A DNA stretch of 64,000 bases from contig NC_063263.1 in NCBI RefSeq assembly GCF_019578655.1, positions 25,171,001 through 25,235,000 on the forward strand, written 5' to 3'. Position numbers and translations under genes: made by a program. Shown in pieces: positions 43,801 through 55,599 of the stretch (positions are counted from its first letter, which is position 1; every line of letters starts with the position of its first letter). The notes under the pieces are model-generated. The model was not told where the DNA came from. It saw only the letters and a list, made by a program, of their open reading frames with translations, and searched no databases. The DNA is from Ricinus communis (lineage: Eukaryota > Streptophyta > Magnoliopsida > Malpighiales > Euphorbiaceae).

Positions 43801-45415
43801 ACGATGTGAGCGGTGATTTCAGTTGCGCATTTAAGTGTCTCTAGTGACTATGACACTGCAAGGCTTATCAACATAATCGGGAACATGCTAACTATTCGAA
43901 GAGATTAACGCGGAGAAAGAGAGTCAGCACTCTAGTAATTCTCCAGGATACTTATACTAATTGAGTGGCATTTTTAGATTTCATAAGGAAGCTTTGCTAC
44001 ATCCAGAGTTGGATTCAGGAGCCAACTTCTTAATTTGTATATCCATATTTTTAATTTTATTGTTTAACGAGCAATTCCCTATAAATACAATATTTATAAT
44101 TCTATAATAAATCATTACAACATGTGAGGTTCACTTAAGTGTAGCCCATTTTAGTTAGGCCTAATTCTCATTTGTTTTGTTAGCCAAGGTCTACTAATTA
44201 ATTATGTGTAAGAGGCCCTTCTAATCTAGCCCAATTACAAGTTATGCTTTTGGTTACCAAGTTTTTATCCTAATTAGACTATATTTTTCATGCCCAGGCC
44301 TAATTTGTTCATCTTATTCTAAGTGGATTTATTGGTTAACTTTAAAAACATGGTAAAACTCACTTAAGTCTAATTAATTTTACTTCTAGGTCCAATTACT
44401 ATCTTATTAGCCCTAATAGGCTACAATTTTCATGCCAAAGTCCAATTAAAAGTCCTAGATTTAGATGATTAGTTTTAATCATTAATCAATCAATCAAGAT
44501 TACATTCTTATCACAAATTATAAAATAAAGAAAAATAAAAGAAAGTAGGAAAATTATTAAGCTATTACAACCCTCCTATAACTAATTAACTAAAAAAGGA
44601 CTAAAATAGGTAATAAGGGGTGAAATCGTACAAAATCTTCATAAATCAATGAAACGGGCGATTGTCAGTTGAACAGCTGACTAGTAATATTACGAAGCTG
44701 ATCAAATATACGCGCATCCAATTGGTTCTAGGCTCCTATCTTAAGCCAATTAGGTTATTTCAGCATTCCAATCCCGAAACTCCAATGTTACATGCATGGA
44801 ACACGTAAAACAAGATTAGTACATATTCAAGGCATAAAAATAACATATAAAATAACCAAATTTGAGATAAAAATGCATCAAAACAAATGAAGGGTAACTT
44901 AAAGTAAGCAAATACTTAAGCATAGCAGCTTTTAGAAAAACATGGAAATCAAACCAATCATGCAAACTTAATAAACCTAATCATGCCAATACACATGAAA
45001 GGAAGACAAACCTAGCATTTTGAACTATATACACGATTATAAGATTCAAAAACCCTAGAATTAGAAGTTATCCGATTCAAAATTCAAGAAACATGCATGG
45101 GGTAGAAGCATATAAATTCATGCTAGAACCCAATTGTAAGCATATATGGTATAAGAAGACAATCATAGAAGGCAATCATGTTTTTCCTAGCATGTTTCTA
45201 ATAATTAAAGCGATAATCAGAATACCAAAAGAAATTCAGAAGGGAGTAGAGATGATGATGTGATATGATTTTAAAACCCTTAGATTGTCACCGTATTGTG
45301 TAGACTCTTGAGTCTCAAGTGATAAGGAGGAGGCTGAATCAAATATAGGATAAGGATCCAGAGTGTTTAGGATCTTGTGTTTTTTGATTTTTGAGAGGAG
45401 CACTGCCTAACAAGA
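43801..45415 (-). repeat. Repeat family R1, copy 2 (monomer)
   Basis: Reverse complement matches 20640-22130 of copy 1, including the GGTGACAA block (near 45285-45295) and the terminal block with GTCACTAGAGACACT. It carries only one copy of the 0.7-kb 3' part. It lies inside the copia LTR at 43026-43800 and next to a copia integrase scrap, so it probably inserted into a copia element. Confidence 0.5.
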
Positions 45416-45474
45416 ATGAAAAGAAAAGAAAAAGACTTTTTCATAATTGGCAAGATGCCAAAGAACATAGTGCT

Positions 45475-45600
45475 AATGGCAAATGCCACATAACTCTTTA
45501 ATGTGTCTATATTTCCTCTCAACAACTCCATTTTTAGGTGTAGTGTAAGGACATGAGAATTGTTGCTTTACTCCAAGGAAGAGCAGAAAGTTCAGAATGA
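45475..45600 (-). pseudogene. Copia integrase fragment
   Basis: Minus strand: FSCPYTTPKNGVVERKYRHI and the residues following it, the conserved catalytic-core end of Ty1/copia integrase around its catalytic Glu. Only about 35 residues survive. Confidence 0.65.
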
Positions 45601-45766
45601 TGTAATAAAATGTAGAATAAAGAAATTTTCTTTTAATTTTCAATATTTGAATCAATATTTGAAATTGATACATTAGATATGGATAGATCGTGTCTTGTAA
45701 ATTATCTTTCTTTTCTTTTATCAATCGACGTTTCTTGTTATCTTAACAAAATGAAAAGAAAGAGAA

Positions 45767-45780
45767 GGGGGGGGGGGGGG
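45767..45780. repeat. G14 homopolymer
   Basis: Fourteen consecutive G at the boundary between copia-derived sequence and the organelle-like insert. Confidence 0.9.
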
Positions 45781-47460
45781 TGGGTTGGGATTCTGCAAAA
45801 GAAAGGGCCTGATGATAGAGCTGGGTGGGGAGGTGATACTAGTTATCAGGTCAGAGAGACACCTGGCCCGTAACCAGAAATAATATTGTTTCCATAAAGT
45901 AAAGATCCAGAAACAGGTTCACGAATCAAATCCCATCTTTGTTATTGAATAGGGGGATGGGTTAAGTTCTAAGGACGCCTTCGACATCCAGAGGTCACGG
46001 ATCGACCATAGAACCCTGTTCCATAAGTGGAATGCATTAGCTGTCCGCTCTTAGGTTGGGTAGTAAGGTTGGAGAAGGGCAATCACTCATTCTTAAAACT
46101 AGCATTATTTAGAATTTGGACACTTGATCGACCCACTTACTTTAACCATCTCAATCACTCAAATCCATCTCGATTTATGAGGCAGGTCGGAAGGGTGAGA
46201 AAGAAGTCCTGCTATACTGCCTTGTGTTAAGCAAAGTGAGTTGACTTCGTCATGTAGTTGACCAAAGGTAACTGAATCTGTTAGTTCAAGGGAAACAAAA
46301 TCTATTGGTTAGGCTTCTGCGTCTGTATCTTTGGATCTTTCTTCATATGTTGGAGTTGGAACTACAGCCTCTACCCTCCAGAATAAATTTTGGCTATGTC
46401 TACCACCTATTGAGAAGCTAGTTTTCATCTATCATCCTTTTCCGCTTCCATACCTGTAGTAGGAGATACCATAGTGACTTGGCTTTGTGGTGGTTTCTTC
46501 ATGGACAATGCCACCATAAATCATTTTATTAGTCTTAATCATTTACTCCCCTTTATTTTAGTAGTCGTTAGTCTTCTTCATCTAGCTGCATTGCATCAAA
46601 CCTTCTTGATTCGATAACGTGCTCATTATTGGCCCCTTTTTCAAGCAGGATGCCGCTATTGAATTTGACTTTTTTTTTTTGTTTCTGAAGTAACTTTGGT
46701 TTTCTTTGGCTTTTCTACTTGTTTGGCATTTCTGAAACTTCCCTAAGTTCTTTTGCAGATTTGAGCCAATCTATTATCTTAATCCCATGGAAAAGAACAC
46801 ACTCCATTTATGTGGATTCACCATGCGCAACCATATAGGTTTAATAGTCTCACAATCCCTCATTGCTTTTACTTTCGAGGACATCCATTCTGGTAAGCCA
46901 AAAGCGAGAGAAACCCCGTCTCTCTCTTTCCTTTTTTCGTCCCTATCAATGCTTACTTGCTCATGTATCATGTCGTTCTGCCCGTCTTTAGGTCCTTCAC
47001 AATAGGCATTTTTCTCTTAAAGGCAAAAAAGAGAACAATTTGAAATGGAAGTCAAGAATAAATTTCTAACATAGTTTTTCCAGTGCAATAAAGTTACATA
47101 GTGTCTTTGCTACTACTTTGATTCATATGCTCGTGGTGAGTCAAATGCGATTTCATAGACGGAGAGTACCAACCCGGCCAACTTACCAGGTTAGTTGCTC
47201 GGATGACTAACTCATACCAGTTCGAGTAGCAGTTCACCCCTAACCACAACTCATCTGTCGATTCTTCAACATCAGTCGGTTCGAACCTCTACTTAGTTTC
47301 ACCCAAGCTTCATCCTAGTCATGGATAGGTCATCCAGGTTTGGGTCCATAAGCCATGACAATTGCCCTTATTTTAAAAAAGAGTTTCGCTTGCCTTGTGA
47401 GTCTGTCCGCTTCAGAGTAGAGGGAAGGGATTCAATCAACTCTCTAAAAGTACAATAGGG
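45781..47460. other. Organelle-derived insertion (plastid-type sequence, mixed)
   Basis: GC-richer than its surroundings and without transposon hallmarks. Two stretches resemble the plastid inverted repeat as I know it: about 45960-46140 (GCATTAGCTGTCCGCTCT, then AGAAGGGCAATCACTCATTC), typical of sequence near the plastid rRNA operon, and 47200-47380, which is 23S rRNA. The middle (46240-47150) is unassigned and may be mitochondrial, nuclear or diverged plastid DNA. Confidence 0.55.
47200..47380 (-). pseudogene. rrn23: Fragment of plastid 23S rRNA gene (nuclear plastid DNA)
   Basis: The plus strand reads as the antisense of plastid-type 23S rRNA: TTCACCCCTAACCACAACTC, GATTCTTCAACATCAGTCGG, TTAGTTTCACCCAAGCTTCA, GGGTCCATAAGC and TGACAATTGCCC, all in the right order. 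Scattered differences, mostly C/T or G/A, show a decayed copy. About 180 of roughly 2800 bases are present, so it cannot function. The source could be plastid DNA directly or plastid DNA carried in mitochondria. Confidence 0.75.
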
Positions 47461-48387
47461 TCAACTACAAAAAAGTTAAAACAAACTAAAAAAAGCTATT
47501 AGTGGGCCTATTTTTTCAGCTATTGTCATTCTATTGTCAGTTGCCAAAAATGCTAAAAGTTTTAGAGAATTGCCAACCCCTAAGCTCAAGGCTTCTTATT
47601 CTATTTATAGAAAAAGTTTAAGAAACCCCTAAAAGCTTTGATATATGTTCTTTAACTCTGATAAATATCCATAAGTAATTTTATACTTATTAGAGTGTTT
47701 ATTAATAAATACTTATTAATTCCTTAAAAATCATTTAAAGATTCAAATATTTATCAATAAAATATTCTAGAAGACATAACTTCACTAATTTTGATGTTTT
47801 AAATTAAAAAAATATACAAAACAACGTCGATTTTTGAATTTGGGGTCAATTGGGACTATGTAAAGTTAATCAGCTCTACACAAAGCTGACTGACTCTATG
47901 TTGAGCTGATTGGCTCTATGCTGATTGAAAAATACGCAAAATGATGTTGGTTTTTAAATTTGAGATCAATAAAGACTGTGTAGAGCCAATCGACTTTAAA
48001 CAGAGCCGACCGGCTATATGCTAAGCCTACTAGCTCTATGCACAGCCGACTCGGCTCCACTCCTCAAACTTAATTTTTTTTATCAAATTTAATCCAAATT
48101 GATTTCAAAGAATAATTTATGGTTCAAATTTTCACAATCATAATTAATATTCAACCGTCATCAACTTCTCGAAACTCAAGAAAAGCAATAACTTTCATTA
48201 TCGAATTTTTCGTAATTGCATTGATATCTAGATTCGATAAATGGGTGCTCACACCCGAACCACTATATATTATATGTTCTTCATTCTTCTATATACTCTT
48301 ATACTCTTAATCATCAAAGTTTTAATTGGTCATCATTTTAGGATTCACCAATTCAACCCCCTTTCTTGGTCCATAAGGGTAAATAAT
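47461..48387 (+). mobile_element. Copia-type LTR (first copy) with GCCGACCGGCT motifs
   Basis: LTR-like, ending just before a perfect initiator-Met primer site. It contains TATTTATAG near 47604 as a TATA candidate and repeated AGCCGACYGGCT / AGCTGATTGGCT motifs at 47880-48060. The start is not resolved. Confidence 0.5.
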
Positions 48388-48399
48388 TGGTATCAGAGC
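48388..48399 (+). other. Primer binding site, initiator tRNA-Met (copia 1)
   Basis: TGGTATCAGAGC, exact match to the site used by most Ty1/copia elements. Confidence 0.85.
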
Positions 48400-48439
48400 A
48401 AGGACTCTTTTTCAAGCTTGAGTGCAAGAGTTAAAGATC

Positions 48440-49310
48440 GAGGTGGCCAATAAAGGGATACACCAACTAAGACCATACTTTGATGGGTCTGATTATGCCT
48501 ATTGGAAGTACAAGATAGAAAATGTATTTGAATAGTGATATGGTGGATGTATGAGATTGTGTTAGAAAGGAGTGAAAACCACCAACAAAGGGAGAAGATG
48601 GTATGGACATTCCATTAGCTAGAGATGAATGTGTGGATACTTATAGAAGAGCAAATGGCAAGAACAAAAGATCCATCCCTCAGCTCCCTATCTAGAGAGG
48701 AATATGAGAGAGTTCAACATCTTTCCACCGCGTACAAGATTTGAAAGACCTTGTAGAACTACCATGTCAAGTCTAAGAAAATCCAACTCTTGGTGAAAGG
48801 TGAAGGCCTCAAAAGACAAGACATGTGGACCTTGCCAAATAGGGAAGCAACATAAATCATCTTTTAAATCTAAACATTTTGTGATTTTGAGAAGCTTGAC
48901 CTCAATGAAATAGAAAATCAATATGAAGGAACTTCTCAAGGTTAGCCTCAAGATCATGAGCCTTCTCCACCACTTTAAGTAGAAGTCTCTCAAAAGCTCC
49001 AAAAGAGTGGAAGGAACCCAAAGGGCGTCATAAGGAGTTAATCATAGGTGATCCTTGAATAGGTGTAAGTACAAGATATCAATTTAAGCATTTAGATAAT
49101 AACCTTGCTTTTTGTATAAAATTGAACGAGGGCCATTGGCGAGGCTCTTAATGATAGGTGTTGGGTGATTGCTATGTAAGAAAAATCTAACCAATTTGAA
49201 AGAAACAAAATTTGGGAACTTGTCCCTAGGCCTAAAGGTCATCAAATTATAGAATGTGAATAGGTGTATAAGAATAAATTAGATAAGCATAAATTATGTT
49301 CAAAATCCAA
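48440..49310 (+). pseudogene. Copia 1: start of gag joined to start of RT
   Basis: Just after the primer site the frame reads HQLRPYFDGSDYAYWKYKI, the N-terminal motif of SIRE-type copia gag, and continues in broken form to about 49020. Then, without protease or integrase, 49120-49300 encodes NQFERNKIWELVPRPKGHQ, the typical opening of copia RT. About 2-3 kb of a normal element is missing between them. Non-functional deletion derivative. Confidence 0.65.
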
Positions 49311-49319
49311 GTCTACCTA

Positions 49320-50160
49320 AAAATCGCGACCGTACCTCTCAAAGCTCAAGTTTGTAGATAGAATTTATTGAAGATTTCATAATGAAAATTGCAATTGCAC
49401 CCATGGAAGTGCAACCATAAAAATCAAAACTTTTGAGGCAGAGGCTATTGGCCTCCTAAAGTTGAAATCATGACCGCTATCCTGAAAGGTGCAGTCGTGA
49501 AATTCATGAAGGATTGTGACTATTGCAAACTGCCAATGGTTACTTTTGAATCAACTAGTGTCTCTATGGCATGTCAGATAGCCATTGAAGACTTTTTAAG
49601 ATACATAACCATAATGCGAGAAGCCTAACTACGATTTGTACTCTGATAATGCATTTAATGCACTGTCTTAAAGTAAAAGATTATGTATATTTTAGAATTA
49701 TATGTAACGGCTCTTTGAGGTTGGTATGCTATAAAAACAACCTCTAAAGGCCTTAAATAATTTATCAACAACCTCTCAAAGCCTACACTTATTGTGCATT
49801 AATTTTCTTTCTTCTTGCAATCAATTTTACAATCTTTGGTTGTTGAAGAGCTTGAATGCTCTTGTGAGTTTTGAGTGTTAGCTTAAAAACTTGGGATTGG
49901 GTTTGAGAGTTAGCCTAAGTAAAAGTCTTATAAGGATTCTGTGTGAGCCTTAAATACTAATTTTATAGTGAGGTTATAAAAACTCCTTTATAATTGATTA
50001 AGTGTATAATGAATACCCATTTAGAGATTGAGGAGTGGACATAGGGGTTGGTTAATACCTAAACCACTATGAATTGTTATTGTTCTTTTTTCTCAACCTT
50101 TTTTCCTTTTATCATAATTTTGTTTTAATTTCTAACCATTTTATAATTCACTAATTCAAC
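49320..50160 (+). mobile_element. Copia 2: 5' LTR (SIRE-like)
   Basis: Related to 43026-43800 (GAGAGTTAGCCTAAGTAAAAG near 49900, AGTCTTATAAGG). It ends near TTCACTAATTCAACCCCC, 30 bp before a primer site. The start is not resolved. Confidence 0.5.
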
Positions 50161-50191
50161 CCCCTCTTCTTGGCTCATAAAGACAAACAAG

Positions 50192-50202
50192 TGGTATCAG
50201 AG
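50192..50202 (+). other. Primer binding site (copia 2)
   Basis: TGGTATCAGAG; the following C is T, one mismatch to the initiator-Met site. Confidence 0.8.
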
Positions 50203-50244
50203 TAAGAAATCTTATCAAGCTTAAGTGCAAGAGTTAAAAGATCA

Positions 50245-52190
50245 AAATGACCAACGAACGAATACACCACCTTAGACCATATTTCGATGGGTCTAATTAT
50301 GCCTATTAGAAGTACAAGATGGAGATATATTTGGATAGGTGATATGGTGGATGTATGTGATTGTGTGAGAATGGAATGGAGACCACCGACTAAGCATGAA
50401 GATGGTGAAGACATATTACTCCAAATAAGGATGACTGGGTGGATGCTAATAGACGAGCAAATGGCAAAAAAAGGGCCATGATCATCCTCCTTAGCTCACT
50501 CTCTAGAGATGAATGTGAAATAGTTCAACATCTTCTTATCGCTTACAAGATTTGGATGACCTTAGAAAATTACCGTTAGGGTACCAAGCAAGTCAAATTC
50601 GAGAAATCTAACTCTTGGGGCTGGAGTATGAGCTCTTCAAGATGAAGCCAAATAAGAGCATTACCAACGTGATTAACTAGCTTCTCACCATCATCAACAA
50701 TCTAAGAAAGCTGGGTAAGCACAGTGAACTTGTTGACATCAACAAGATTCTCAAGGCTTCATCACTCAAGGACTATGGTTCAAAGGTGGCAAGTATTGAA
50801 GAAGTAAAATAGATGAGCTTATTGGCAAGCTCCTTACCTATGAGATGGATTTGAAAAAAGAGGAAGAGCAAGAAAAGGAAAGGGAAGCAAAGAGAAAGTC
50901 CTTAGCTCTCATGAGCTCCCCAAGGCAATAAGAGAGTGAAAGCTCTAATGCATCCAAGTCTAGTGAAGATGAGGATGAAAAGTTAGATATGCTTTCAAAG
51001 AGAATCAAGGAGATAATAAAAGATAAAAAGATGGAGAAGATGCCCTTCAAGAAGTCATCTTTTAACTCCAACTCAAGCTTCAAAGAAAGCAAGGAGAAGA
51101 AAAATGATCTCACTTGCAATGGGTGTGGAAAGTAAGGGCACATCCAGTACGATTGCTTTAAGAATAAAAATAAGAAAAAGATTGAAAAGGAGAAGGAGAA
51201 AGGGAAAGTCTTCAAAGCTATATGGAATGACTCTATATCAAATGAAGATGAAGATGAAGATGAAGAACTGGCCAACATATGCTTCATGGTATAAGAGGAT
51301 GATACCAATGAGGTATATTCCATATCCCACTCTTGTGATGACATTGATTGTGAAAATGACATGTGTGGAAGATGATGAGTTACTTGAAGCCATGAACTTA
51401 AAATGTAAAAAATATCATTTTTACAAAGAAAAATACTCCAAGTTTGACCAAGATTTAAATGAGCTTCAAAAATAAGTTCTTTTATTAACTTCTCAAACCT
51501 TTCCTTTACAATCTCTTTGAAAAGAAAATGACTCTTTCAAAGTGGAAGTTGAAGAGTTGAAAAACTCCATTTCAAAATTTCATAAAGGAAAGAAAGCTTT
51601 GGATACACTAATTGTATCTCAAAGGCCTCCTTTGATTCAATATGGGTTAGGCTTTAATGGTGCATCATCATCTACCTCATCTCCTTCTATATCTAAGTTT
51701 ATAAAGGCCTTAACACCATAAACCTCTTTAATTTAGGGTGTTGAAAAGAAGGTCAAGGCACATATTAAAGCTCCAATTTCTAAAAGGAAGGAAAGAGCTC
51801 TACATGTTCCAAAGACTAAGCCTAAAAGAATCAATCATTCATACATGTGCAAGAAGCATGCTTCTAATCGCACTCCTAAAATATGTTCTTGTATGCATCA
51901 TAAACTTAAGAATATGTTGGGACTCAAACCTCAAGCAAAAAGGCATGTGAATAAAAGAAAATTTAAGTCTAATGTTTAATGCCATTATTGCATGAAGGTT
52001 GGGCATATAAATCTGTTTTGCCATATAAGGAAGGCACATCTCCAATTAGGAGAGACCTCCATGACTAACCCTCAATGACCCAGGTTTGGGTATCTAAAAG
52101 AAAAGACACTTAATTTTGCTATGCTTCAACTCAAGCTTGAAAGGGGGTGAATGGTATGTGGATAACGGATGCTCATGGAATATGAATAGA
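50245..52190 (+). pseudogene. Copia 2: degraded SIRE-type gag and start of pol
   Basis: Starts MTNERIHHLRPYFDGSNYAY near 50248. Many stops and frameshifts. Recognisable in order: gag core (SRDECEIVQHLLIAYKIW near 50500-50560), a Lys/Glu-rich stretch, zinc knuckle CNGCGK*GHIQYDC at about 51115-51155 with TAA where CAA is expected, an acidic run (EDEDEDEE, near 51245), CVEDDELLEAMNLKCKKYHF (about 51360), a second Cys/His motif CHYCMKVGHINLFC near 51980, and GEWYVDNGCSW near 52150, which resembles the YVDSGCS protease start of copia. Nothing of integrase or RT follows. The minus-strand open frame 50838-51362 is a shadow of this region. Confidence 0.7.
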
Positions 52191-54043
52191 AATGCTAATT
52201 ATTATCATGAAAATCTGAAAACTAGAGTTACATAAAGCCTGATGATGATGAGAAGGTTTAAAATGGTTGTGAGAGAAAGGAAAAGAGGACTGTTTCCCTC
52301 AAAACTCTAAAAATTCATTATTATCATTTAGCATCGATAAAAAAGGGAAAGAAAAGAGAGCCAAAGAATTCAAAGTCCCCTACAAGGGTGAGCTAGCTTG
52401 AGGAAAGGCTGACTAGGCATGAGCTCATTAGAGCCTGCTTGGAGCCCTGCTTTCGTGTGAGTTTAAGGTGAACACATGCGTGTTCAGGGTAAGCTAACGC
52501 AAGTCTAGCTAGCCTTTGCGAGGTGAGCATTGACTTGAGAGCATGGGCATCTAGCCTTGACCTCGTGCATGTTCACATTAAGCCCGTGCAAGTTAGACTA
52601 ACTGTGAGGCGCAACTTTTCTCATTGGGCCTGTCCAAAAGCAGCAACGACCATGTCACTATGTTGAAGGTTGTCTCATCCATACTAGGCTTGTTTTGGAG
52701 GTGAGCCATCCAGGAAGAGGTCTCAAGAAATCATGACAACCGCTGTGACCATGAATTATCGAAGAAGATCAGAGTCGCCACCCGGGTAAAATAATTGGGA
52801 CAAATAGAGATAGGCGAAGTATGGCTGCTCAAATTCCTTACAGAGAGCCTAACTTTCCCCCTCTCAGAATCAGAGATCTAGGTTGAGAAAGTTAGGTACA
52901 TGTTGGGAAGGGGTTAGGCACCCCAACACGCCCGAACAGACAGTTTGACCTCCACTAGACTCTAAGGCTTTTGATTTCCCTAATCGTACTATCCTAGCTT
53001 GGTTACTATCCATTTTATTATAATGATATTTTATTATCTTATTTAATCATACATGGAGTAAGGAAAAGAAGTTACTAACCTAGCATACATCCACCTACAT
53101 GGAAGGCTTAGATTTTATCGGACATGTCAAAGTGACTAAATAGAATCGATTTTATTAAACATGTGGGTGACATGTTTATTTTATCTTTAAGCAGTTAGGT
53201 GAATGGAATATAGAAGGCGAGGAAGCTCATATTGGTGAGTTGATTCATTTTTAGTTTAGCATGTGAGGTGATCAATCAACCTAGGTCGGTTTACCTTTAG
53301 CATGTGAGGTGAAATCTAAATATATCAAAGCAACAAATAAATATAAAGAATGGAAAGGAAGGAATTAATACAGGACTAACTAGATGAGCAATTATAAAAA
53401 GGGAATAGCTAGCGTCCTAAATGAACTCAAGCTAACTAACAAAGATACTAAAGCAATTAAGAGTATCCAAGCAAGATTAAATCCATCCTCATTAAAGGGG
53501 TTATGCCCATTTAAGCTAACCAAACTTATGCCTATAGAATAAAAAGTTAGTCTAATACACATAGAACAATTAAAATAATAACAATGAGATAATTGATCAC
53601 GTTTACCAAACAGATTAATCAAATAAAATTGATCATATTAAATAAAGAAAATAAATGAAAAGCAAAGCATCTAATTAGGCATACATATATTATTAACTCT
53701 ATTGTTAACTCATTAATCATGCAAAATATATATAAATCCTAAAACACATTAAACCTCACATATTATCCTTTAAAAAAAATAACTTTAAGCATGTGACACA
53801 AAATCATAACAACACAAAAAATTATTAAGCCCATTTTACCTAAATCACCTACTAACCATTAACAAACAACTATACATATCCCATTATTAAACCATACATT
53901 AGTCTTCCAATGTAACCAAATATATCAAATAATGCTAAACCAACACTTAAATCCACCAAATAGAAACTCAACATGCTCATCTAATACATAAAGACTTCTA
54001 AAATAAAAAATTAATAAAAAAAACCAAAAATAAAATAATTAAG
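52191..54043. other. Unassigned LTR-element-like and intergenic DNA
   Basis: 52780-52935 contains AGAGTCGCCACCCGG and GGTTAGGCACCCCAACACG, phrases I know from dispersed plant retroelement sequence, but I see no coding region. 53380-54040 is AT-rich with no feature. Confidence 0.3.
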
Positions 54044-55568
54044 TGATGCGCATATGCTTATGCAACTACAACTAAGGCAATGAACCTATCGATGCAGCCT
54101 AGCACAATGGCAAGTATTAAAAATATCGTATCCCTCAAGAAAGTGAAATCCTAGAGTTACTACTTCGTTCCTTGTTATCTAGCCTAAAATTAATAATGGA
54201 GGTTTCTAGATTTACTAAAAACTAAATTCTAAGTGTAATGCGAGAATGAACGAGCAAAGAGAATAATCAAGACAAGAAAGCAAACCTAAAGAGGACCTAT
54301 ACTAGTTGGCTATCAAACAAAAGATAACAAATTGTTGAGCCCGATTATGCTACCCATGGACGGATTCTAAACTGAATTCGGTTTCTCTCTCGAGACAACC
54401 GAATTCCTAAACCTAAAAACCTAAAGTTGGAATCTCTTCCTAACGATTGATTATTAAGTAAGCCTTAAGCTTTGATCCACCTCTATTAAGCTTTGTTAAT
54501 TCTTAATCCAGCAAATTAATTAACCTTACCTCTAAGTGAGAATTAACACGTTCTTGCAATTAAATTTCCAAACTCAATTAGAATTTTCTCAATTGCTAAA
54601 AGAGTTCTATGAATAATAATCAATACAATCAATGTAACGAAAACTAGATTTATATTATTAATTACAAAAAGAATACAAGAAAGAAAACTCAATCAATCTC
54701 AACAATTCAATACAAAGCCAACATAGCAAGGAACCCCAATAGATTCAACCAATCTAGCTACACATGTTCATGTCTAAAGCAAATAGGAATTCTATTATAA
54801 TGAAAGAATAAAGAAATCGAAACATATACACCCTTTTCCTAGAATTGGATGAACAGCTCAAAGCCTTGATTTACACTGTAGTTGATCTCTAGAATTGCTT
54901 CTTGATTTGCTCTAAAACTCCTCTTCAATCTTCAATCCAAAACCCAGATCATGAATCTGACGTTCCAAGGTGGAATCAGTTTCCTGGAAGCCCCCCAAAA
55001 TGCCTAATAACACGTATAGCAAAATTACAATGGAAGTTGAAGAGCCAAAATCGCCGATCTAAAACTCCCCTTTTCTCTTTTTGGCTCACTCTTTTTATTC
55101 ATTGCGTAAATACGGGTGTGTTCCAGCGCATGTCCCTCATCACGGGCCGTGTTGGACTCCCATTGATAAAATGAACTAAATCGAGAATGGTCATGTTCTT
55201 TCCCGTGTTAGCCAACACGGGCCATGTTCTTGCCCGTGTTAACCAACACAGGTCGTGCTCTAGGGCGTCGTACCCTCGAAAAACATACTGTTTCAAAGTG
55301 CTTAAGCTACATGGCCTAAAATTTCTACACGGGCTCCAACACGGGCCGTTTTGACTTCCCAAAAGTCAACCCAAGGTTAAAAGCTTCTAATTCCATCCGT
55401 TTTGCTCAAAATTAATCTAAAATTGCTAAAGCACTGATGATGGACCTATAAAATCTCTTGAAACACGAAAGGACACAAAACACAGGTGATCTTAGAATAA
55501 AAATACAATAAATGCTAAGAAAATGCGCAGTAATATGTCAGTAAATATGTGTAAAATTATGCATATCA
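54044..55568 (-). mobile_element. 3' LTR of Athila-like element B
   Basis: Minus strand TGATATGCATAATTTTAC to GCGCATCA, 1525 bp, collinear with 1863-3386. The polypurine cassette lies just upstream on the minus strand (55599-55572). The flank at the far end is TTAAG (54039-54043); its partner would lie outside the window. Confidence 0.75.
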
Positions 55569-55571
55569 AAT

Positions 55572-55599
55572 CACCCCATACTTAAGCTTTTGCTTATCC
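55572..55599 (-). other. Terminal polypurine tract cassette, element B
   Basis: Minus strand GGATA, seven bases, GCTTAAGTATGGGGTG; 28 bp, 3 bp before the LTR. Confidence 0.65.

Noticed and set aside
50838..51362. 174-codon Ser/Phe-rich minus-strand frame
   Set aside because: Antisense of the Lys/Glu/Asp-rich copia gag segment; low-complexity composition explains the lack of stops.
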